Assembly: GCA_002049455.2 (NCBI GenBank)
Contig: KV918818.1
Span: 62,001-126,000, forward strand
Direction of reading: 5' to 3'
DNA: 64,000 nt
Origin: Porphyra umbilicalis
Lineage: Eukaryota > Rhodophyta > Bangiophyceae > Bangiales > Bangiaceae
The notes under the pieces were generated by a model, which saw only the letters and a program-made list of their open reading frames with translations, searched no databases and was not told the DNA's origin. This document shows, one piece after another, positions 12,263-22,399 of this stretch. Position 1 is the first letter of the stretch; every line of letters begins with the position of its first letter. A program made the translations under genes and the position numbers.

Positions 12263-12488
12263 GCGGGCCTCCTCGCGCTCCCACGCCGGCGCCCACGTCT
12301 ACGGGTCGGACAACACAGGTAGGGGGCCCACGGCGGTGGAGGACGCCATCTCCTCTTCTTGTCGGCCATCGCGGAGGACGACGCAGACGCGGACACCTTG
12401 TTGTCGGGGGGGGGGGCCGCCGGGTCCTCGGTCCGACGAGGGTGGTGGGGGCAACCGCGCGGTGGAGGAGGGAGGGGGGGGGGGGGGG

Positions 12489-12850
12489 GACCCCCCGAGG
12501 ACCCACAGAAGCAGGAAGCAAGAAGCGACGGGCACCACGGGGGGGGGTGGACGGCACGTCGTGGGGTGCGAGGAGGAACGAGTCGGCGAGCACCGCGTCG
12601 CAACCAGCGCGGATGGGTTACGTCGCGGGGTGGTGGGGAGGAGCCTCGGAGCTGAGCGTGGCGAAGGGGGGGGGGAACCCCCGGGGGCCGACAGAAGCAA
12701 GGAGCGGCGGGCGCCACGGGGGAGGGGTGGACGGCACGTCGTGGGGTGGGCGGAGGAACGAGTCGGCGAACACCGCGTCGCAACGAGCGCGGAGGGTTAC
12801 GTCGTGGGGTGGCGTGGAGGAGTCGTGGAGTCGCCTGTGTGGATGGGGGG
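12489..12850 (+). repeat. Two tandem copies of a ~181-bp repeat inside the LTR element
   Basis: The segment starting near 12489 (gacagaagca-like phrase, then gtggacggcacgtcgtgggg, then ggaggaacgagtcggcga, then caccgcgtcgcaac) recurs about 181 bp later from 12670. Tandem repeats in the pol-to-LTR spacer are common in large gypsy elements. Confidence 0.75.
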
Positions 12851-13130
12851 GGTGAGACCGGGGTGTGCGTGTGGGCCCACGGGGAGGTGTGAGGCCAACG
12901 TGCGTCACGGGGGGTGTGGGGGCCGCGAGACGCTGGTGCGGGCCGCGCGCCACGCCACGCCGGTGTGGCGTGAGGCCGATCCAGTCCGCGGGCCGACCTC
13001 GACAACCCCTCTGGGGCGAGGATCGGGGGGGGGGGGGTGGCGGTTGTGGCCGGCACCCGGCCAGGGGGCCGGGCCGGAACCCCCTCCCCAGGGGTCGTCG
13101 CGGGACGGGCAGGGACACCACGTCACGCGA

Positions 13131-13141
13131 CGAGGGGGCTG
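13131..13141 (+). other. Weak candidate polypurine tract
   Basis: acgagggggct directly precedes the 3' LTR. It is short and not purely purine, so the call is tentative. Confidence 0.3.
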
Positions 13142-13638
13142 TGTGGCGGTCGCGGGTCTGACAGTTGGAAGGGGCGTGGCCCCTCAGCTGTGTACAGCAC
13201 ACCCCCGCGAGCCATCCCAAAATATCCCGATCCGGGCCAGCAAGGGAATGATCTGTCCAGATCTCGGGGAGATTGGATTCGGTCGGGGGCGGGGCTTTTC
13301 CCAAGTGGTTTTCCCAGCCCCCCTACTACTTGTTTGAACTTTTCGCTTTGGAGGGATTTATCTGTTTGGCGCATTTGGGGTGGCTACTTTGGCCACCGGC
13401 GTTCGGTTTGGGAGGGGTTTATTGACAGCGGGGACGCCGTCCCCGTCGCCGTTTGATAAAACCAACTGTGCTTTGGACTACGATTCCCCCCTGGGCTTTG
13501 CCGTGATCCTCTCCTCCCGTTGGGGGAAGGCTGGGCTGTGGGTCGATTTCCGGGGCAGTTCCTTCGACGGACCGAGCTGATCAAGAGGTCACCTCGGCCA
13601 GACGACGAACCAACGTGGTGGTTCTTAGAACCGCCACA
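13142..13638 (+). repeat. 3' LTR
   Basis: This is the second 497-bp copy with the same TGTGGCGG/CCGCCACA ends, about 99.4% identical to the 5' LTR. Confidence 0.95.
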
Positions 13639-13643
13639 GCCTG
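13639..13643. repeat. Target-site duplication (right), gcctg
   Basis: It is identical to 4879-4883 and abuts the CA end of the 3' LTR. Confidence 0.9.
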
Positions 13644-14597
13644 GCTATTCTTGACGAACACCTTGCGGGGAGACACTCGCCGCGTGTAAACGGCCGCGCT
13701 GCCGTTGTTACGCGTCAGCTGCAGCACGTCAGGCGAGTTACACAGCAGCACAGCGCTGGCAATCCTCCCCAAAATCGCCTTTTCCTCGGCGCGGTTGAAT
13801 TAACGAGCTTGTAAGGCTTCAAAAAATATCCTGTAGGTTGGAGCAGCCGGGGGTGGGGGAGAGGGCTGGGGGGTGCCGGCGGGCTGCTCAACCGGGTCGC
13901 CTGAAGGGTAACAGGACGCCATGCTAGCGCGCGGATCTGGCACCTGGGAGGGCTGCCCGCACGCTTCGCCCGCCGTCACCAAGCCGTTGCCAACCACCAG
14001 GTTGATGTGTCGCGCGGTCCCGACACGAGCCGGGTTAGCAGGAGCATCCAGCGTCACGTGGGGGGGCGACACAGGTAGAAGAGGGTGCGCGGTGGGGGGA
14101 GGTGGCGGGCACGTTCAAGGTGACGCAGCCCCAGAGGTGGTCACCCCGCACGGGGCAGGCGCGGAGATGGAAGCATGGGCGCCATCAGGGGGCAACGGGG
14201 GCTGAGTGGGAGCGGAGGGAGCCAGGGCAGTCGCGTTACGACGCGCCGCTCTCTTTCTCGTGGCACAACCCGTATCACAGAGACCGTGTGGGGTGCGCGT
14301 GGCGTCCCTGCAAAAATCCCCCGCACCCTTCTTGCACGTGACGACCCGAAGGCTCGCCAGAGCAGCAGGGGCCAAACCGCGAGGGTGAGACTCGGCCCAT
14401 CCCCGCCACTTTTGCTTCCCATTTATTTTCTTGAGGAGGAGTCGTGTACAGTCGACGCATATGTATGCCAAGACTGTGCCGCGAAAGTCTGGGACACTGT
14501 TTGCTGTGGTTGCCCTGAGTTCAAGAATGAACAAACGGCAAGAAGAGCGGGGAGGACGTAGGTTTACGCAAAGGGTAACATCCAAGGACAGGGGCAA
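13639..14597 (-). pseudogene. Remnant of a possible second Harbinger ORF
   Basis: One minus-strand frame has good codon character from about 14597 down to 13639 and, past the inserted retrotransposon, ends at 4860. It contains a Cys-rich part (VTCKKGAGDFCRD and a CDTGCATRKR phrase near 14250-14330), a Pro-rich linker near 13840, and ILGRIASAVLLCNSPDV with TRRVSPRKVFVKNSQ at the end. In-frame stops occur at 14115-14117 (TGA) and 13800-13802 (TAA), so the gene is decayed or has unrecognised introns. No ATG start is evident. No Myb or other domain was recognised. Its position downstream of, and convergent with, the transposase suggests it belongs to the same element. Confidence 0.4.
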
Positions 14598-15110
14598 CGG
14601 CGAAGCGTGAGCGTCGTGTCCCTCGGATTTCTGAGGACGCAGGATGACAGCCCCCCTTCCGCCCCCCTTCGTAAGCCCCCACCCCCCCCTGCAAAGATCA
14701 TTCGAGAAGGCAGCTTAACTCCGATCTTCATGGTCGTTCGTCATATTGAGCTCCTCCTCAGAAATACGACAACGGCACAGCGAATGCTTGCGCGCCTATA
14801 AAAAGCGCCCGCCGGCGACGACGGTAAGGCAAGACATGATCCGAGGATCAAGTCACCGCCCACGGCTCACCCTGGATTGTCAGCCTCCTCTCTCAGAGAG
14901 GCCTTCATGGCCAGACTTAAGACGCGGCTCATTCCTCTCACTGGGGAAGTAGGGGCAGAGACAGGGACGCGTCCCCAACTCGTCGTTAACGGCCTCTGGG
15001 AGAGGGGTCTTTTTCCTCGACCACTCATGTTTTGGCACGTTGCAGCTGTCTTTTCATTCGTTCGATGTAATGCCCAGAGCCAGAAGAGCCGGCTTCGCTG
15101 GGCGTGGGTC
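14598..15110. other. Mixed-composition stretch, no supported gene
   Basis: It is less GC-rich than the surroundings. Open frames are short and show no motif. It is probably the interior or edge of decayed transposons. Confidence 0.3.
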
Positions 15111-15301
15111 AGGGCCCCAGTCTTGGCACAGATACATGTGAGTGCATACTATGGGTGCCACGTAAACCATTATAAGAGTATTGAGGGTGCTACTTGGGTC
15201 GTCATGAGGGCGTTTTGGCGGCCTAATGGGGCGTCAGTAAGGCGTCTTATCCGTCGCGCGCCCCTGGCACCCCCCCAATATGGGAGTTGTGTGCAACGCT
15301 A
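15111..15301 (-). mobile_element. Diverged fragment related to the hAT-type MITE
   Basis: In reverse orientation this segment matches the left part of the MITE at 16539-16740: the phrases ccagtcttg, tatgggtgc, gggtgctact, aatggggc and cagtaaggcgtcttatccgt recur in the same order. It ends tgtgcaacgcta where the MITE ends tgtgcaaccta-like. The far end could not be found, so it is a truncated or strongly diverged relative. Confidence 0.6.
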
Positions 15302-16538
15302 CCTCGCATGTCGTTGCGGGATGAAAACGGACAGTCTCTCCTCTCCTGGGCTCCCCCTGTTAAGGGTCCTCTCCTGGCTCTGGAGCCTGTCAAAAACATT
15401 TGTCAAAATTTTCATCAAAATACGGGCACCCTCCCCAGAGAGGGACCGTGCGCTCACCTGCTCCGACGGCGCATCTCGCGTGGTCACAGCCCCTACTGGC
15501 TACACACCCATGCCGGTGCCCACGTACCCACCACCCCGCCACTCGACTGTGCAAGTGGTTCGACCCCCCCCCCCTCTTTCTGTTTGGTAGCAGTGGTCCT
15601 CTTCCCTCACCTACGCGTGTTGCTCATGGTTCGTCGCGCTTGTCACGCTTTTTGGCTGGGATAATACATGTTTTCGTTGACTCCCGTGAGGCGGCGTGAG
15701 GCGATGAGAGCTTTTGGACGCCACCTGTACCGTTATGGTCGCACTGAGAGGGCGGTCCTGTTGACCACAGGTCTACAAATTTTGTCGCATGCTGCGGGCC
15801 CCGATGACCGCGCCCAACACAGCACGATACTGACGACGCCTTTTCCTCCCTCAATATCGCTCACTTTGACTAGTGACGTGCCATGAGGTTGGTGTGGAGT
15901 GGATGCCACTGCTCTTTGCCCTCAGTACCCTTTCATGATCGTGCGTCGCCTGTCGCGGCCATCTCTCTCCCGCCACCCCCCCCCAAAGGTAGCGACGGAA
16001 GCGACGGCGTGGCGCGCGGGCTTCGCGGAGGGTGCTTTGGGTGGGGAGGACACACCGGTAGGAGAGGATGCGGCACTCTAGAGGAGGGTGGGTTGCGGCA
16101 TGGAGGTTGACGCCGCCATAACCGCCCTTCTACGCCGCGGTGGCCGTCGGCGAGGAGCTCAACACATACTGCTGGCGCCGCCCGGGGGAACGTTTGTTGC
16201 ACCAAAACTTTGTACGCAAGAGGGTAGCGTACCGGGGAGACGTTGGTGCCGTAGACGTGCTTGACATACGAAGCGAGAGATGGCAACGCGCGAAGTCAGG
16301 AAGCAATGTGAAGATGGTGCTGGAAAAAAGCTGAGTTTGGGATCAACTATTAATTGAGTGACGACCGAAAAAGGGCCATCAGGAAGGTTGGAGGAGGGTG
16401 CAGCACTTCAAATCGTGAAAAATTTCATTTCAGATCTCGTTGACTGAACACCCCAGTCCAAAAGCTATACAGTCCAATCAGGTGCCATGGCTCGGTCGAA
16501 AATCCGGAAGACTCCCCTGGGGCGTTCTCAACTGGGGG
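15302..16538. other. Spacer with one weak minus-strand open frame
   Basis: An open minus-strand frame at 15933-16286 starts with ATG and reads SLASYVKHVYGTNVSP with fair codon character, then becomes Pro-rich. I recognise no family. The rest holds nothing I can support. Confidence 0.25.
16531..16538. repeat. Target-site duplication (left) actggggg
   Basis: The eight bases actggggg are repeated exactly at 16920-16927, flanking the MITE. Eight bases is the hAT target-duplication length. Confidence 0.85.
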
Positions 16539-16919
16539 TAGGGTTGCACACGACGCCCCTATTTCGGGGGCGTCAGGGGCGCGCGACGGATAAGACGCCT
16601 TACTGAAGCCCCATTAGGCAGCCAAAACGCCTCACGACGCCTCAAGTAGCACCCCAAACATTCGCCATATGATTCACGTAGCACCCATACCGTGTTCTCA
16701 TATATCATTTTTGTGTCAAGACTGGGTGTCTGTCCCCAACCAAGGTGCACATCCACCACCTGCTGTATCATGTGGACCCCCCTGAAAACGTCCTCTTCGC
16801 GACGCCTTGTTGACGCCCTTTTGAGTTGGGGCGTTAGGGGCGCACGACGCCCAAATGAAGCCCTGGTGACGCCCTTAACGACGCCCTTAACGACGCCCCG
16901 GGCGTTCTGAGCAACCCTA
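16539..16919. mobile_element. hAT-type MITE (381 bp)
   Basis: The element starts TAGGGTTGCACA and ends TGAGCAACCCTA, an imperfect terminal inverted repeat of about 20 bp, and is flanked by the perfect 8-bp duplication actggggg. TAGGG ends with 8-bp duplications are hAT hallmarks. The interior has many gacgcc repeats near both ends and no transposase, so it is non-autonomous. The perfect flanks suggest recent insertion. Confidence 0.85.
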
Positions 16920-16927
16920 ACTGGGGG
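16920..16927. repeat. Target-site duplication (right) actggggg
   Basis: Exact copy of 16531-16538. Confidence 0.85.
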
Positions 16928-17385
16928 TGTGGGAGCACCATGGTTTAAGTACCACCGCGCTGCACGGTAGTCTCGTGCTTGTTGCTGATGGGAGGTGGCG
17001 TGCCGCCTCCGTGCCGCCTCTCAACCGTTCAGAAAGGGGAACGGGTGGCAAGGAGCTTCGAGACGGAGCGCCTCCACCTGTCTTGGATACCGGCCTTAGA
17101 TTTCTGTGCGGCGCGACCACACGCCGCAAACCCTCGCCAGTTCCAATCGCCAGCCCGACAGGACAACACACGCGGCAGGCAAACCGCACTCGCGGCGTCC
17201 GGTCCTCGCAGACGGAGCTTCGAGATGGCAGATTTTTGCGGGTTTTTTGTATCAAGGAATCGAGCAAGCCGCAGCCCTCTCTCCGTCGCTGCTTGACGGC
17301 CGGTGGGTCTCTGGTCGGACAAGTGCCTGCGATCGACACCGAGACAGTTCCCCCAAGCCTCTTTTTTCTTCTCATGTGCGGCTCA
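16928..17385. other. Spacer without a supported gene
   Basis: A phrase around gcttcgagac/tgg occurs twice (near 17054 and 17217), showing a small local duplication. The open frames look like shadows. Confidence 0.3.
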
Positions 17386-17938
17386 CTAGCCTTCCTTTAC
17401 CATCCAGTGACAGAGCCGGTCCAGTGTCTCCAGCCTCAGAGGGTCACCAGGCGCCGCCCCATCCGGCGGACACGCCACCACGAGTGCCCGGGATCGTATC
17501 GTCGGCCTGGTCAGCCAGTCACGAACACGCGGGTGGAGGCACAGAGAAAGCCAGTCTGATAGCGGCACCTCAAACGCTTTGCGAGCCACTGTCTGCAACG
17601 TGAATGCCCCGTCTGGAGTGGGACCAGTCACGATTGGAACGGGGAAGGTGTCGTTGTGGGCTCGGGCCGCCTCCCTGCCGTGCCCATCTGCCGCTTCCCC
17701 CACCCCTCACGGCATCCAGTCTCTTGCCGGTCCCGGCGGCGCAATTGTCGGGTTGGTGACTCCCACGGCTCGTTCTTGCTCGTTGAAACGCTGCCCGAGT
17801 CGGACGGCTGCCAAAGCGCTTCCGCATGCCGCTGGAACACGCAGGCTGACTGGCTCCAGCGCAACCACAATCGCGGGCTTGCTCTCAATGCGCCTCCACT
17901 CGGCACAGCTCAGCTGGGCCTCTAGCTGTTCAGGCCTT
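17386..17938 (-). pseudogene. Interrupted unrecognised coding remnant
   Basis: A minus-strand frame shows coherent protein character, with phrases such as LSCAEWRRIESKPAIVVAL, RFNEQERAVGV and FPVPIVTGPTPDGAFTL. It is interrupted, and no start is clear. The family was not recognised. Its place between DNA elements suggests a transposable-element remnant. Confidence 0.35.
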
Positions 17939-18252
17939 CAAGCATGGGGGGGGTGGCGCATCATGCGCAACGCCACTGACGAACACTGTGCAAGGCCCTG
18001 TTTGGGGTCGCGGGATCCCGAACGCGAGCTGTGGGTAAACGCGGGTCTCCCTGGGTCGGAGGCGTTGGCCGTCTAGCCGTCATCCCGCGTCACCTGTCTG
18101 GGGGCGTCGGCCAGCGGCCGAGAAGGGGCAAGCACGAGCCAGAGCGCCGTCACGACCGTGGCACCCCGGGCTGCCCCCCAAGGCCGAGCCGCCACCCACG
18201 CCTGATCCAAGACAGTTGCAAGCAAAACCGCTCCTTGAGGCCACCGCTGAGT

Positions 18253-18881
18253 GGTCCTTATCGTGTGTTCACGCGCAAACGCGCAATTCTTGTAAGCTCC
18301 GTAAAAATCTTACGGACCCGCCTAGATGGCGCGGGAAAGGGCGATTTCGCCCACAACAACTTGCGCAGCGGTAGAGCGCGTCGTCCGGTTTGTCAACTTT
18401 ATAACATCCGAAACGTCTCGAGGCGCTGAGCACGGCCATAGCCTTCCCTCAGCCCGGTGGCCGCTTCCCTGCGCTTTGCATGTAGTTGCGACGTCAGCAT
18501 CTTGCGCAGGGGACCTACCTGTAAACGACCATGTCGCTCACGCCGTAGGCATTAGCAACCTCCCAGCAGTCAGCAGCCTGTGCAGCTGGCCAACAACAGC
18601 CACACATGCGGTGACGCGGTCGATATTGATTGACGATTGGATCATGGAGACCCTTGGCCTTCATTGCGATTGGCTCCGTGTCGCTCTTGACAGCTAGAGA
18701 TTTTCTCTGCACCAACCTGTGGGTCACCTCGTGAAATGTAAGCCACCAACTCTTGCGGCCTCTCCCGCAGTTCCTCTACAGTTCTTCCACAAATCGACGT
18801 CCATGCGGAGGTCCTTACGGAGGGGGGTTCGGAGCTTTTTACAAGAAAAACGCGTTCGCGCGTGAACACACGATAAGCACC
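18253..18881. mobile_element. Mutator-like non-autonomous element, copy 1 (629 bp)
   Basis: The ends are inverted repeats: ttatcgtgtgttcacgcg at the left and cgcgtgaacacacgataa at the right, with weaker matching for about 50 bp. The length and interior match copy 2 at 19370-19998 with only a few differences (about 1%). No target duplication is visible here. The interior holds open frames of about 70-120 codons on both strands that are conserved between copies but match no transposase I know. Confidence 0.8.
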
Positions 18882-19359
18882 CCTGTGCCGGCGTGCGGCG
18901 TCACAGCGCCCCGTGGGCCTCAAGCGACCGACCGGCTAAACCCGTAGAGCTGGCGGCCTGGCCGACCCGCCCCCTCGCACCCGCTCTGTGACGGTCGACT
19001 CAGCACACCCGTGAAACCCAGTTGCGGGCTCTCCGACGCTCAGCGCTTGGCCAAGCCGCCTCCCTGGAGGCGTCCAGCGGTCTTGTCGATTGCGCGATGT
19101 CCCCCAAGCGAGGATTGCGGCGGCCCAGAACACATTGGCGTCACGGACGCGCCCCGTCCGTTGCCGTCACCAGCTCGACAGGCGGGTCGCCTGGCACTTG
19201 CGGTCGGAGCACGCCCGCAATGGGGCATAGGAGTGCTCCTGCAAGGAGTGCCCCAGTGCCCGAGGACCATCTCTGGCTCGTCTCTCTCTGGCCCCCCCAC
19301 GTCTCGGTGTCCGGGCCGCTTCCCCGTGCCCGCGAGCACGCGCTCCTCGGAATGGCCTC
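18882..19359. other. Unique spacer between the two Mutator-like copies
   Basis: This GC-rich sequence is not shared between the copies. No gene is supported. Confidence 0.4.
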
Positions 19360-19368
19360 ACTGCGCTG
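19360..19368. repeat. Target-site duplication (left) actgcgctg
   Basis: The 9-bp word actgcgctg is repeated at 19999-20007. Nine bases is the usual Mutator (MULE) duplication length. Confidence 0.8.
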
Positions 19369-19369
19369 T

Positions 19370-19998
19370 GGTGCCTATCGTGTGTTCACGCGCAAACGCG
19401 CAATTCTTGTAAGCTCCGTAAAAATCTTACGGACCCGCCTGGATGGCGCCGGACAGGGCGATTTCGCCCACAACAATTTGCGCAGCGGTAGAGCGCGCCG
19501 TCCGGTTTGTCAACTTTATAACATCCGAAACGTCTCGAGGCGCTGAGCACGGCCATAGCCTTCCCTCAGCCCGGTGGCCGCTTCCCTGCGCTTTGCATGT
19601 AGTTGCGACGTCAGCATCTTGCGCAGGGGACCTACCTGTAAACGACCATGTCGCTCACGCCGTAGGCATTAGCAACCTCCCAGCAGTCAGCAGCCTGTGC
19701 AGCTGGCCAACAACAGCCACACATGCGGTGACGCGGTCGATATTGATTGACGATTGGATCATGGAGACCCTTGGCCTTCATTGCGATTGGCTCCGTGTCG
19801 CTCTTGACAGCTAGAGATTTTCTCTGCACCAACCTGTGGGTCACCTCGTGAAATGTAAGCCACCAACTCTTGCGGCCTCTCCCGCAGTTCCTCTACAGTT
19901 CTTCCACAAATCGACGTCCATGCGGAGGTCCTTACGGAGGGGGGTTCGGAGCTTTTTACAAGAAAAACGCGTTTGCGCGTGAACACACGATAAGCACC
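19370..19998. mobile_element. Mutator-like non-autonomous element, copy 2 (629 bp)
   Basis: It starts ggtgcctatcgtgtg and ends cacacgataagcacc. Terminal inverted repeats extend through tgttcacgcgcaaacgcg. It is flanked by the 9-bp duplication actgcgctg, with one extra base at the left junction. It is the same length as copy 1 and about 99% identical. Long inverted ends plus a 9-bp duplication fit a MULE-type MITE. Confidence 0.85.
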
Positions 19999-20007
19999 AC
20001 TGCGCTG
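19999..20007. repeat. Target-site duplication (right) actgcgctg
   Basis: Exact copy of 19360-19368. Confidence 0.8.
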
Positions 20008-20675
20008 GGCGCAATTTCGGGTGCCCAGCTGGGGGTCGTTGACGCGGGCGGCGGCTTGAGCGCAGGTAGCGTGTGCGCACTCTCGGCCCCGCACGTCGAG
20101 GGGAGGCGTAATCGAGGCGCTGCCTGCATGGAGCGCGATGGGGGGGGCAGGAGGGGGGTTATCTGAGGGGAACGGGCGTGTGGCGGCCGACGCGCTGCGC
20201 AGGACCCGCTGCAGGCCCGCGTGGGCCTCGCCTCCTGTGGGGAGGTGGGAGGGGGAGGGTGGGAGGGCTCACCCTGCGCCCATCAGGGGCCCACTATATC
20301 AAGGCGACCGGGGGCGAGCGACCATCCCGGGCAAATGTGGGTGCCAACGCCGTCCCAGTCTGCCTGGTGCCGAAACGCTCACTAGATCCCCCCTCCTTGG
20401 ACCCGCTGGGACACTTCTGAGCTGCACCTTGGGTACCGCCAGCACCCTCCCACCGCCTCCGGCTCGCGCTGCCCCGCCGTGCCATTGTCATCCCGCTGGC
20501 TTGCTTGCTCTTTGCCCGCGTTGCCGCCTCCTCCCCGTGACCGTCAACCGTCCTCTGTCCAAGGACCGTGACCGTCGTCCGTTCTACGCAAGGAGAGCTT
20601 TTCCCTTTTTCACTTCACTTCTCTCCCCTCTCCGACCTCTCCTTCAGCACTTTCCGCCTGGAACGGCGCTCCACC
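20008..20675. promoter_or_regulatory. Upstream region and pyrimidine-rich leader of the zinc-finger gene
   Basis: No gene is supported. From about 20590 to 20675 the plus strand is strongly C/T-rich (ttttccctttttcacttc and similar) up to the ATG, as seen before several other genes of the window. No TATA box is clear. Confidence 0.4.
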
Positions 20676-21275
20676 ATGGCACCATACCTTTGTGCCAACT
20701 GCCGGCGGTCTCACTTCTCCCCAACCGGAGCAGTGATGGACTCGGCGTCGCGGACGTGTTTTTGCTCGGTGGAGTGCGCGTGGACGCTACGGTTTCGGCA
20801 ACAAGCGGCCGCTGTGGCCGCTGCCCGAGCCGCGGCGGCCCAGCGAGTCGCGGCGGCACAAGCCGCTGCCGCCGCTCCGGCCCATCGCGACACGCGCGGT
20901 CACCACGCTGATCACGGGGCGTTTGCCGCTGCTGCCACGGACAAAGTTGGTGGTGGCCACGGTGCGGGTCTCGACGCCACGGATCCTGCCTATGCCGACC
21001 CCTACCACGGCAATGGTGGCGTTGACGATTGCGATGAAGAGGCGAGGGGAGCGGCTCTTCAGCAGACTGCAGTCTTGCTCCGCGGGACCGGCCTTGGCCG
21101 CGACATGCGCTTCTTCAATGCCGCGACCATGGGCGGCGCCGTCGACTCGGAGTCGGACAGCAGCGGCAGTCCTGGCTGGGACAGGGACGACATGTGCCAC
21201 CACGCCATGTTTGATTGGCAGGCGTTGGACAAGGACAACCCGTTTGGCAGCCTCAGCAGCAGGCATTGTCGGTGA
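20676..21275 (+). CDS. FLZ-like zinc-finger protein
   Basis: A single exon encodes 199 residues from an ATG in good context (ccaccatggc). I chose this start because the zinc finger begins right after it. Residues 1-35 hold YLCANC and, about 20 residues later, CFCSVECAW. The CxxC/FCSxEC arrangement resembles plant FLZ (DUF581) zinc fingers, which act as protein-docking modules in SnRK1 signalling; TRASH/MYM-type fingers have a similar layout. After the finger comes an Ala-rich helix, a His/Asp/Gly-rich stretch and an acidic tail ending near DWQALDKDNPFG. The 3' flank is T-rich, fitting a 3' UTR. The family assignment rests on the Cys pattern alone. Confidence 0.7.
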   Translation: MAPYLCANCRRSHFSPTGAVMDSASRTCFCSVECAWTLRFRQQAAAVAAARAAAAQRVAAAQAAAAAPAHRDTRGHHADHGAFAAAATDKVGGGHGAGLDATDPAYADPYHGNGGVDDCDEEARGAALQQTAVLLRGTGLGRDMRFFNAATMGGAVDSESDSSGSPGWDRDDMCHHAMFDWQALDKDNPFGSLSSRHCR

Positions 21276-22399
21276 CCGTGTTGGGCAAACCTCGCATTGC
21301 TCTTTCTTGTGTCTTGTTTTCACTTATGTTGGTTCATTGCTTGGCTCTGGGCTCTTTCTTCTTTCTTTCCTCATACATCGTCGTGTCTGTTCCTTTTCTG
21401 TTCTCTACCAAAGAAAGAAACTGTTCTTTACTCTTCTGTCCTGGACTTGTCGTCAGGGAGCGTGGTGTGTCGTAACCAACTGCAGCGGCACGAAGCAAGT
21501 GTCGAACTGCTTGTTACTGACGTGAGGTAGAGTTTTTTCATTGCGTACTGGACCGCACTCAAAGGTACGAACCATACTGGACCTCGTCCTTTTTGTCTGA
21601 GCCACGCATGTCCTACCGTTCTTTCAAGTCGACCGGCTGCCACGCCCCGTGTGATGAGTACGCTGGCGTTTGGTTGGGATGCTGTCACAACCATGGAGTC
21701 GACCGTATCTGCTTCCATCAGGACGTGCACGCCCGTTGCGTTGCCGACGGCCCCACGTGCGCCGACGCCACGCACCCAACAGCGCGGCAGTCCCCAGTAC
21801 CGAGGCCCGCCCCGTTTCCCCCCATCGTCAAGGTGTGAGCCCGCGGGGGGTGTGGTGCCGTGTTGTCCCGTCGGCGGACCGTCGAGGCGGCGGCCAGTGG
21901 CAGGCGTTGGCCAACCCCCGCCGGCTCTCCCACGCACGCGCCCCGCACACCGTGGGCGGCGGGGTGGCCACCCAGCGCCGCCCGTGGGGCGCGCCCCTTT
22001 GGCGCACGCCACCGCCGCGCGGCGACGGCGCCGTCTGCCCGTGTGGCATGCAAGTGGCTTCCACGGTCGGGCGGGCGGCAACGGGAAGGGGGTTGGGGCA
22101 GACTGGGGGGGCGGACCCTCCCCCCCGCCACGCCCCGCCGCCGTGCCAACCACGCGGTGGCGGCGAAAGGGCGCGCCGCGGCCGACGCGGGGCGCGGCCG
22201 CGCCGCGCCTCTCGACGTCGAGGGGCGCGTCGCGCGCGACGGGTGCGTGACGGAACACGGGGGTGGCTCCGCGGAGTGGGGGACGCAATACCAAGGACTT
22301 GGAACGCGAAGGCCCCAACCGCCGTGGCCGCCCCAATTGAGACGGGTACGTCCAATTGATGGCTCGCCCGTGCCGCGGGCGCGCCGACACGCCAACGCC
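21276..22399. other. Gap without a supported gene
   Basis: The first 250 bp is T-rich and likely the 3' UTR and terminator zone of the zinc-finger gene. A minus-strand stretch at about 21540-21780 has fair codon character (GVHVLMEADTVDSMVV, ASQPNASVLITRGV) but no start or domain. The remainder (21840-22380) is very GC-rich and open in most frames on both strands. Confidence 0.3.

Larger units (their letters stand above)
4884..13638 (+). mobile_element. Ty3/gypsy (chromovirus-like) LTR retrotransposon
   Basis: An 8.75-kb element is bounded by two 497-bp LTRs in direct orientation that begin TGTGGCGG and end CCGCCACA, and by the target duplication gcctg. Inside, in order, are gag, protease, reverse transcriptase, RNase H, integrase and a C-terminal chromodomain-like segment, followed by about 1.9 kb of non-pol sequence carrying an antisense ORF. 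The pol order and chromodomain place it among Ty3/gypsy chromoviruses. The LTRs differ at about three of 497 positions, so the insertion is young. It is structurally complete, but its coding region is broken in a few places, roughly three to five. It sits inside the 3' end of a Harbinger transposase and so is younger than that element. Confidence 0.95.

Noticed and set aside
15933-16286. Minus-strand ORF as a real gene
   Set aside because: The first 48 residues look plausible, but the rest is Pro-rich shadow and no domain, intron or neighbour supports it.
21428-22390. Minus-strand open frame of 320 codons
   Set aside because: Only the last ~80 codons look protein-like and the rest is Arg/Pro/Ala shadow. 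No start or domain is visible, so it is only mentioned in the gap entry.
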